11,102 bases of DNA from NCBI GenBank assembly GCA_002782605.1, contig PFIF01000178.1:245-11346 (forward strand), read 5' to 3'. Source of the stretch: Deltaproteobacteria bacterium CG_4_8_14_3_um_filter_43_13 (GTDB lineage: Bacteria > Desulfobacterota > UBA8473). The notes under the pieces were generated by a model. It had not been told where the DNA came from. It saw only the letters and a program-made list of their open reading frames with translations, and ran no database searches. The position numbers and the translations under genes are program-made. Each line of letters starts with the position of its first letter. The first letter of the stretch is position 1. Shown here piece by piece: positions 5,860-11,102 of this stretch.

Positions 5860-6261
5860 ATGAGTAGACTTGCCTCTGAAGAGGAGAAGAGGAAGAAGGC
5901 AATCTTCGAGGGCATGTCCGCCAGGAGCAAGAAAAAAATCCTGGATAAGGGATACGATAACTGGAACCCTTTTTTGCAGCCGAATGACCCAATCGATATC
6001 AGGGTGGACCAGGGGAGACATACTGCATGGGAACTAGCAAAGAACTTTCTTCAAACGCGCAGTCACGAAGAGTACAGCAATGATTATGGCCAAGGGGTAT
6101 GGGAGATCTGTACGGGAATTATTAGCGATAAAGACCGATACAGGGCGATGTATGAGTTTTCATGTTGGTATCGAGACCTCTTCAAGAATGATAAACCCGT
6201 AAAAAGTCAAAATTGGGATGGCAAAGTAAAAAGCTCCAGATGCAAGGCGCGCAAATCATGA
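5860..6261 (+). CDS. Hypothetical protein, 133 aa, with repeat-encoded C-terminus
   Basis: I do not recognise a characterised family. The N-terminal half is strongly charged and basic (ASEEEKRKKAIFEGMS, ARSKKKILDKGYDNW) and leads into a WNPFLQPNDPID segment (35-46). The C-terminal half is aromatic-rich (AMYEFSCWYRDLF, 96-108). Cysteines are at 84, 102 and 128. There is no signal peptide or membrane segment, so it is probably cytoplasmic. The ribosome binding site is weak (GGGA about 8 bases upstream). Residues 120-133 are encoded by the left part of the dispersed repeat at 6217-6343, so the ancestral protein probably ended near residues 108-119. The gene has its own promoter and operator-like site and is followed by the TPR gene and dsrA on the same strand. 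Confidence 0.8.
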   Translation: MSRLASEEEKRKKAIFEGMSARSKKKILDKGYDNWNPFLQPNDPIDIRVDQGRHTAWELAKNFLQTRSHEEYSNDYGQGVWEICTGIISDKDRYRAMYEFSCWYRDLFKNDKPVKSQNWDGKVKSSRCKARKS

Positions 6262-6343
6262 GGAGTGAGGCGTACTTTAGGGGTACGCTGCAACGACGAA
6301 GGATGCAGCGTAACGCCACAGATGGACTTTTTACGAAGCCATC
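6217..6343. repeat. 127-bp palindromic dispersed repeat (MITE/REP-like) between the 133-aa and TPR genes
   Basis: The ends are inverted copies: GATGGCAAAGTAAAAAG at 6217-6233 matches the reverse complement of 6327-6343 (GATGGCTTCGTAAAAAG) at 14 of 17 positions. The centre is also symmetric, with GCGTAC (6270-6275) facing GTACGC (6283-6288). A further CGTAAAAAGTC lies outside the left end (6198-6208). I associate very similar elements with many copies in Desulfobacteraceae-type genomes. It has no transposase and overlaps the end of the upstream gene. Confidence 0.75.
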
Positions 6344-6357
6344 AAGCATGGTGAGCA

Positions 6358-6981
6358 ATGAGTGAAGATCTGCCCATAGAAGAGTATATCAGGGATCTCA
6401 GGCATAGATTGAAGGAGAACCCGGGTTGTGCACTTACCCATTACAACTTAGGGATTGCGCTTGTAAAGCAGCATAAATGGGATGAAGCGATATCCGAATT
6501 TGAAGAGGCTATAGATGAGAGCCCTAGCATGGTAGAGGCACACATTAACCTGAGCGGGATATATTTCCAAAAGGGAGAGATTGAGAAGGGTATCGATCTC
6601 TGTAAGAGAGTTATAGAATTGAGGTCTGACTTTGCTATTCCCTATGGGAATTTAGGGTTTGCCTATTTAGAACAGGGGGAAGTAGGGAAGGCAATTGATA
6701 TGCTCCATGTAGCGGTTAAGAAAGACCCAAAATTTGTTCAGGCTCTGAGTACCCTTGGAAGCGCCTATCTCAGGCAGGGGAAGGTCGAAGAGAGTATTAA
6801 GTTTGGTAAGAAGGCTATTGATATTGCCCCGAACTTTGCAGTCGCACATAATAACCTGGCCATTGCCTTCTTAGAAAAAGGAGAATTCAAAAAGGCAATG
6901 GAACATTGCGATAAGGCGGCAGAGTTTGGTTTTGATGTACACCCGGATCTCTTGAAGGAATTGGAAGCTTATCGTTCTTAA
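6358..6981 (+). CDS. Five-repeat TPR protein upstream of dsrAB
   Basis: A 207-aa protein made almost wholly of tetratricopeptide repeats, which form an alpha-helical scaffold for protein-protein contacts. Five 34-residue units can be traced: about 25-58, 59-92, 93-126, 127-160 and 161-194, with the usual pattern (HYNLGIALVKQHKWDEAISE, NLGFAYLEQGEVGKAIDML). Charged N-terminal (1-24) and short C-terminal caps complete it. There is no signal peptide or membrane anchor, so it is cytoplasmic. Translation starts at ATG 6358 with only a weak upstream GGTGAG. It lies between the 133-aa gene and dsrA on the same strand, 188 bp before dsrA. An assembly or scaffold role for sulfite reductase or its partners is plausible from position only. 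Confidence 0.93.
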   Translation: MSEDLPIEEYIRDLRHRLKENPGCALTHYNLGIALVKQHKWDEAISEFEEAIDESPSMVEAHINLSGIYFQKGEIEKGIDLCKRVIELRSDFAIPYGNLGFAYLEQGEVGKAIDMLHVAVKKDPKFVQALSTLGSAYLRQGKVEESIKFGKKAIDIAPNFAVAHNNLAIAFLEKGEFKKAMEHCDKAAEFGFDVHPDLLKELEAYRS

Positions 6982-6995
6982 ATATTTTAATTAAT

Positions 6996-7054
6996 GGCAG
7001 GATAACTTTATGTAGTTCTGAATAATTAAAAATTAATAATTGTTATCCCTTGCC
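6996..7054. repeat. Inverted repeat in the TPR-dsrA gap
   Basis: GGCAGGATAAC (6996-7006) pairs with GTTATCCCTTGCC (7042-7054), leaving a 2-base bulge. The loop of 35 bases is very AT-rich and contains a short symmetric stretch of its own. It could end TPR transcription, be a leader structure of dsrA, or be a remnant repeat. There is no T-run after it. Confidence 0.4.
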
Positions 7055-7134
7055 TTGATCAGAGTGTTTGAACACAATTGCCGATTTTCTTTGGGAGGGG
7101 GTGAGTAGATACACAGTCCATATTAATTGGAAGT

Positions 7135-7150
7135 AGTTTAAATTTAAACT
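7135..7150. promoter_or_regulatory. Perfect 16-bp palindrome just upstream of dsrA
   Basis: AGTTTAAATTTAAACT is a perfect palindrome ending 7 bases before the dsrA ribosome binding site (GGAGG, 7158-7162). It could be an operator for a dimeric regulator, or in RNA a weak AU hairpin in the leader. I could not find a convincing sigma-70 or sigma-54 promoter in 6982-7134. Confidence 0.45.
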
Positions 7151-7169
7151 TAGGAATGGAGGTATTTTG

Positions 7170-8477
7170 ATGGCAAAACATAAGACTCCTATGCTCGATG
7201 AGCTAGAGAAGGGAAAGTGGCCAAGCTTCGTCTCTGATATTAAGCAGGAGGCAGAAAACAGGGGGAAGACCAGTGTCGATTTACAGACCCCAAAGGAGGC
7301 CTGTGATGATCTCCTAGGTCTTCTTGAACTTACTTACAAGGACAAGGTAGTCCACTGGAAACACGGTGGAATTGTTGGTGTCTTTGGATACGGCGGAGGT
7401 GTCATTGGCAGGTATTGCGACCAGCCTGACCAATTTCCGGCGATAAGAGATTTTCATACAATGCGTGTCAACCAACCTTCAAGTAAGTTTTATTCCACTG
7501 AATTTTTGAGGCAACTGTGTGATTTGTGGGAGAGACGTGGTAGTGGCCTTACCAACATGCACGGCTCTACCGGTGATATCATATTGCTCGGTACTACCAC
7601 ACCGCAGTTAGAAGAGGTCTTCTGGGAAATGACCCATAACCTTCATCAGGACCTTGGTGGTTCGGGTTCCAACCTCAGAACTCCGTCTGACTGTATAGGA
7701 ATGGCTCGCTGTGAATATGCCTGCTACGATACTATGGCTTTGTGTTACAACCTCACTATGGAGTATCAAGACGAGTTGCACAGGCCTGCCTTCCCGTATA
7801 AATTCAAATTTAAGTTTGATGGCTGTCCCAACGGTTGCGTGGCATCTATTGCCAGGGCTGACATGTCGTTTATCGGGACATGGCGGGATGACATCCGCAT
7901 CGATCAGGAGGCCGTGAAAGCGTACGTAGGTGGTGAGTTCAAACCCAATGCAGGCGCCCATTCCGGACGTGACTGGGGAGCCTTCGATATCCAGAAAGAG
8001 GTGATTGGTCTCTGCCCCACCCAGTGTATGGAGTGGGATGGAAAGAAGCTTAAGATTGATAATAAAGAATGCACCCGTTGTATGCATTGTATCAATGTGA
8101 TGCCCAGGGCGTTGAGGATTGGACAGGACACCGGAGCCTCTATACTCTTTGGCGCCAAAGCCCCGATCCTGGAGGGTGCCCAGATGTCCACTTTGACTGT
8201 CCCATTCATGAAGATAGAAGAACCGTATGATGAGATAAAAGATCTGATCGAAAAGGTTTGGGACTATTGGTCTGAAGAGGGTAAAAATCGAGAGCGTCTC
8301 GGTGAGATGATCCAGAGAGTAGGCTTTCAGAAGTTTTTAGAGGTATGTGAACTTGAGCCAGATCCTCGAATGATCCAGGAGCCCCGATCGAACCCCTACA
8401 TCTTCTGGAAGGAAGGGGATGTTCCAGGGGGATGGGATCGGGATATTAATGAATTCAGGAAAAAACACCAGAGATAG
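7170..8477 (+). CDS. dsrA: Dissimilatory sulfite reductase, alpha subunit
   Basis: DsrA pairs with DsrB in the cytoplasmic alpha2-beta2 enzyme that reduces sulfite, the key terminal step of sulfate respiration, working with DsrC. The 435-aa product has the family's normal length. The siroheme/[4Fe-4S] motifs are Cys175-x5-Cys181 and Cys219-x3-Cys223 (FDGCPNGC). The inserted ferredoxin domain has LCPTQC (281-286) and CTRCMHC (Cys301, 304, 307). Other signatures are HGSTGDIILLG (131-141) and GGSGSNLRTPSDC (163-175). ATG 7170 is chosen because GGAGG ends 7 bases upstream; the in-frame TTG at 7167 would be too close. All expected metal ligands are present. The stop codon overlaps the dsrB ribosome binding site, consistent with translational coupling. 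Confidence 0.98.
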   Translation: MAKHKTPMLDELEKGKWPSFVSDIKQEAENRGKTSVDLQTPKEACDDLLGLLELTYKDKVVHWKHGGIVGVFGYGGGVIGRYCDQPDQFPAIRDFHTMRVNQPSSKFYSTEFLRQLCDLWERRGSGLTNMHGSTGDIILLGTTTPQLEEVFWEMTHNLHQDLGGSGSNLRTPSDCIGMARCEYACYDTMALCYNLTMEYQDELHRPAFPYKFKFKFDGCPNGCVASIARADMSFIGTWRDDIRIDQEAVKAYVGGEFKPNAGAHSGRDWGAFDIQKEVIGLCPTQCMEWDGKKLKIDNKECTRCMHCINVMPRALRIGQDTGASILFGAKAPILEGAQMSTLTVPFMKIEEPYDEIKDLIEKVWDYWSEEGKNRERLGEMIQRVGFQKFLEVCELEPDPRMIQEPRSNPYIFWKEGDVPGGWDRDINEFRKKHQR

Positions 8478-8489
8478 GAGGTTTTGTTA

Positions 8490-9605
8490 ATGGGCTATGA
8501 TCCAAAAGAACCGTTGAAGGATAGAATCACTGATATAGGTCCACGAGATTATAAAGAGTTTTTGCCCCCCGTAATTAAGGAAAATTGGGGGAAGTGGTTG
8601 TACCATGATATTCTTGAACCGGGGGTACTTGTGCATGTCTCCGAAACAGGTGCAAAGGTCTACACGGTTAGGGTAGGTGGCTGCCGGCTCATGAGTGTGA
8701 CGCATATTAGAGAGATATGCGAGATTGCTGATAAACACTGTGGCGGACATCTAAGGTTCACTACCCGCAATAACGTCGAGTTTATGGTTGATGACGAATC
8801 AAAGTTGAAACCACTTATGGAAGATCTTGAAAGCAGAGAATTTGCAGGTGGATCAAAGAAGTTTCCAAAGGGTGGTACCGGTGCTGGCCTCACCAACATA
8901 GTTCATACCCAGGGGTGGATTCACTGTCATACCCCGGCAATAGATGCATCGGGTATCGTAAAGTGCGTGATGGATGAGCTGTACGACGATTTCCAGGATA
9001 TGAGATTCCCCGCACATGTCCGGATATCCCTTGCCTGCTGCCTCAACATGTGCGGTGCAGTACACTGCTCTGACATTGCTATTCTCGGCATTCATCGCAT
9101 GCCGCCCATGCTTGACCACGAGCATCTTGGCAATATGTGTGAGATCCCCCTGGCCATCGCTGCATGTCCTACCGGAGCTATCAAACCGGCCACAGTGGAT
9201 GGCAAAAAGAGCGTTGCGGTTAACAATGAGAGATGTATGTTCTGTGGTAATTGCTATACCATGTGCCCCAGCATGCCGTTGGCTGATGAAGAGGGCAGTG
9301 GCGTTGCCCTGCTGGTGGGTGGTAAGATATCGAACAGGATAACTGAACCCAAGTTCTCCAAGGTCGTGGTTCCTTTCATCCCCAATGAGCCTCCCCGTTG
9401 GCCCTCAACAGTAGAGGCAATCAAAAAGATCCTGTATGCCTATGTTGAAGACGCAAAGAAATATGAGCGACTGGGTGATTGGGCCCAAAGGATTGGCTGG
9501 GAGAGGTTCTTTGAGAAGACAGGGCTTCCATTTTCAGGGCATCTTATAGATGATTATCGCTTTGCGTATACGACGTGGCGGCAGAGCACACAATTTAAAT
9601 TTTAG
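8490..9605 (+). CDS. dsrB: Dissimilatory sulfite reductase, beta subunit
   Basis: This is the catalytic partner of DsrA. In studied enzymes the siroheme at the DsrB-bound site is the active one. The 371-aa length is normal. Cluster motifs are HCHTPA (Cys146) and CCLNMCG (Cys183, 184, 188); the ferredoxin domain has ACPTGAI (Cys226) and CMFCGNCYTMCP (Cys249, 252, 255, 259). THIREICEIADKHCGG (71-86) and LRFTTRNNVEFM (88-99) are typical of the family. ATG 8490 has AGGAGG (8476-8481) 8 bases upstream; the in-frame TTG at 8484 is rejected. The gene begins 12 bp after dsrA and is cotranscribed with it. Its coding capacity is intact, consistent with an active reductive-type enzyme given dsrD downstream. 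Confidence 0.98.
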   Translation: MGYDPKEPLKDRITDIGPRDYKEFLPPVIKENWGKWLYHDILEPGVLVHVSETGAKVYTVRVGGCRLMSVTHIREICEIADKHCGGHLRFTTRNNVEFMVDDESKLKPLMEDLESREFAGGSKKFPKGGTGAGLTNIVHTQGWIHCHTPAIDASGIVKCVMDELYDDFQDMRFPAHVRISLACCLNMCGAVHCSDIAILGIHRMPPMLDHEHLGNMCEIPLAIAACPTGAIKPATVDGKKSVAVNNERCMFCGNCYTMCPSMPLADEEGSGVALLVGGKISNRITEPKFSKVVVPFIPNEPPRWPSTVEAIKKILYAYVEDAKKYERLGDWAQRIGWERFFEKTGLPFSGHLIDDYRFAYTTWRQSTQFKF

Positions 9606-9630
9606 AGGAAAGAGCTAACCGCTCAGGTGG

Positions 9631-9682
9631 ATAGCCTGAAGTTTAGGCTATAGACTATTAGCCTACTACAGCTTACAGTCTA
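9631..9682 (+). promoter_or_regulatory. Tandem hairpins between dsrB and dsrD
   Basis: The first hairpin has perfect 7-bp arms, ATAGCCT (9631-9637) and AGGCTAT (9645-9651), around a 7-base loop. The second, starting on the same base, pairs TAGACT (9651-9656) with AGTCTA (9677-9682) and continues inward through TAGC/GCTT-type pairs with two mismatches. There is no T-run, so neither is a clear terminator. They may set relative dsrAB and dsrD message levels by stabilising or attenuating the RNA. The stretch also reads as degenerate TAGCCTA-like repeats. Confidence 0.5.
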
Positions 9683-9714
9683 AAAACTTGAGTAGGAAAG
9701 AAAAGAGGTGCTAA

Positions 9715-9957
9715 ATGGGTATCGAAGATGATAAGCAGCTTATACTCGATACATTGAAGTCAAAAAAAGGCAAGACAAAGTTCTATTTGAAAGACTTCAA
9801 TAGTATGTTTCCAGACAGAAAGCCAAGGGACGTAAAGAAGCTTGTAAACTCAATGGTGAGTGAGGGGCTCCTTGAGTATTGGTCAAGTGGCAGTACCACA
9901 CTCATCGGGCTCAAGGGCTCAGGCGTGCAACACGAAGCAGAGGCCAAGGAAGAATAG
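9715..9957 (+). CDS. dsrD: DsrD, winged-helix activator of sulfite reductase
   Basis: An 80-aa protein with the usual length and sequence character of DsrD, including KGKTKFYLKDFNSMFPDRKP (18-37) and VNSMVSEGLLEYWSSGSTTL (44-63). The family folds as a winged helix but is reported to act as an allosteric activator of DsrAB rather than as a classical DNA-binding regulator. It is characteristic of sulfite-reducing, not sulfur-oxidising, Dsr systems. GAGGTG lies 5 bases before ATG 9715. It is separated from dsrB by 109 bp containing hairpins and from dsrN by 9 bp, so dsrD and dsrN are tightly coupled. The acidic tail (HEAEAKEE) is ordinary. Confidence 0.95.
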   Translation: MGIEDDKQLILDTLKSKKGKTKFYLKDFNSMFPDRKPRDVKKLVNSMVSEGLLEYWSSGSTTLIGLKGSGVQHEAEAKEE

Positions 9958-9966
9958 AGAAACGAG

Positions 9967-11102
9967 ATGGTTGTAGACTTTCCAAGGATACTCTTCTCTG
10001 CCCTGCGAGGAAACTCAGGCAAGACTCTCCTGACGGTAGGGATAGCAGCCTGTCTTAGCAAGGCAGGGAAGGCGATTTCTCCTTTTAAAAAGGGTCCTGA
10101 TTATATAGATGCAGCCTGGCTTTCTCTGGCAGCCGGTCGTACTTGTTACAATCTGGATGCCTTCTTGATGGGGAGAGAGGGTCTCTTTTCTTCCTTTTCA
10201 GTCCATACTAACCAAACCCATGGTGCCCTGGTGGAGGGCAATAGAGGCCTTTTCGATGGTATGGATCCACAGGGGAGTTACAGCACCGCCGAGCTTGCAA
10301 AGATGCTTCAGATCCCAGTGGTTCTGGTAGTCGATTGTAGTATGACAACACGTACTGTTGCCGCTATGATACTTGGCTGTCAACATTTTGATCCTGAAGT
10401 TGCTATAAAAGGAGTTATCCTAAATCGGATATCAGGGAACCGTCACGAATCCATTGTGCGTACTGCGATAGAAGAGAAATGTGGAGTTCCTGTATTAGGG
10501 GCTATTCCCAAAATAAAGGGTGGGGCTTTTTTCCCAGAGAGGCATATGGGATTGGTTCCGCCTCAGGAACACCCGGAGGCCGGGAAAGCTGTAGATGAAG
10601 CTGCAAGGATCGTTGAACTATATATAGACGTAGAGAGGATATGGAAGATTGCAGTTGATGCCCCTTTTTTGAGTTATAATGATTCCATTGAAGATATGAA
10701 AGAAAAGGGATTGCCTCTAAATACATCAAAAAGGCCACGGATTGGGGTAATTAAGGATTCAGCTTTCTGGTTCTACTATCCTGATAACCTGGAAGCCCTG
10801 GAAAAGCTTGGGGCGAAGATAGTGGAGTGCAGCGCCCTTGTTCAGAATGAGCTCCCTCCCATAGATGCCCTCTACATAGGGGGAGGTTTTCCTGAGACCC
10901 ATGCCGAGAAGTTAGCATCCAATCAGGATTTTAAAAGGTCTCTGCGTGAGGCTGTAGAAAGAGGGCTTCCCGTTTATGCTGAGTGTGGAGGGCTGATGTA
11001 TTTGGGGGAACAACTGATCGTTGAAAAGGAGACATTTCCAATGGTGGGAGTTTTTCCCCTGACCTTTGTTTTGCAAGGAAGACCTGAGGGTCATGGGTAC
11101 AC
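9967..11102 (+). CDS. dsrN: DsrN, CobB/CbiA-type glutamine amidotransferase (3' truncated by window)
   Basis: The frame runs open for 378 codons to the window end; the C-terminus lies outside. The product matches the cobyrinic acid a,c-diamide synthase (CbiA/CobB) family. In dsr clusters this member, DsrN, is thought to amidate siroheme to the siroheme-amide of DsrAB, using ATP and glutamine. The N-terminal synthetase domain has a P-loop-like GNSGKT (15-20), KKGPDYID (41-48) and EGNRGLFDG (90-98). The C-terminal glutaminase domain has YIGGGFPETHAE and the nucleophile Cys340 in YAECGGLMYL. The start at ATG 9967, 9 bp after dsrD, has a weak purine-rich leader (GAGAAACGAG) that fits translational coupling. 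A bona fide cobalamin enzyme cannot be excluded by sequence alone, but position favours dsrN. Confidence 0.93.
   Translation, partial: MVVDFPRILFSALRGNSGKTLLTVGIAACLSKAGKAISPFKKGPDYIDAAWLSLAAGRTCYNLDAFLMGREGLFSSFSVHTNQTHGALVEGNRGLFDGMDPQGSYSTAELAKMLQIPVVLVVDCSMTTRTVAAMILGCQHFDPEVAIKGVILNRISGNRHESIVRTAIEEKCGVPVLGAIPKIKGGAFFPERHMGLVPPQEHPEAGKAVDEAARIVELYIDVERIWKIAVDAPFLSYNDSIEDMKEKGLPLNTSKRPRIGVIKDSAFWFYYPDNLEALEKLGAKIVECSALVQNELPPIDALYIGGGFPETHAEKLASNQDFKRSLREAVERGLPVYAECGGLMYLGEQLIVEKETFPMVGVFPLTFVLQGRPEGHGY

Noticed and set aside
7101..7136. GTG-initiated 11-residue leader frame after the purine-rich GGGAGGGGG
   Set aside because: The start codon abuts the purine tract, so spacing is unsuitable, and the peptide has no attenuator-like codon run.
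7608..8087. Minus-strand frame of 159 codons opposite dsrA
   Set aside because: It is antisense to the conserved siroheme-binding region of dsrA, with no supporting motifs.

Overview
The window most likely comes from a strictly anaerobic sulfate-reducing bacterium, probably of the Desulfobacterota (former Deltaproteobacteria). The evidence is a dsrA-dsrB-dsrD-dsrN cluster, the usual order in bacterial sulfate reducers, together with an NtrC-type sigma-54 two-component system and small dispersed repeats of a kind I associate with this group. The genus cannot be fixed from the sequence.

Left part (1-1805): one minus-strand gene encodes a PaaK/coenzyme-F390-synthetase-like adenylate-forming ligase whose phosphate-binding loop is degenerate. 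A 394-bp divergent intergenic region follows. It holds a large imperfect inverted repeat built on GGCACAAAG, short GAATCCTT repeats, and a near-consensus sigma-70 promoter for the rightward genes.

Middle part (1806-5281): a membrane histidine kinase and an NtrC-family response regulator are 12 bp apart. Beyond them is a 340-bp regulatory region with a perfect 14-bp palindrome and a sigma-54 (-24/-12) promoter reading into a small 2[4Fe-4S] ferredoxin gene. The obvious reading is that the kinase/regulator pair switches on the ferredoxin and perhaps genes downstream of it.

Linker (5282-7169): three genes lie between the ferredoxin and dsrA: a 107-aa protein of unknown function with a very strong ribosome binding site, a 133-aa protein of unknown function, and a 207-aa protein of five TPR units. 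The 133-aa gene is preceded by a sigma-70 promoter with an 18-bp TetR/FadR-like operator just after the predicted start point. Its last 14 codons lie inside a 127-bp palindromic dispersed repeat that also reaches the TPR gene.

Right part (7170-11102): dsrA and dsrB encode the catalytic subunits of dissimilatory sulfite reductase, dsrD its small winged-helix activator, and dsrN (cut by the window end) a CobB/CbiA-type glutamine amidotransferase thought to amidate siroheme. The enzyme core is textbook. The unusual parts are the regulatory architecture and the uncharacterised genes upstream, which may supply electrons to, assemble or regulate the sulfite reduction machinery.
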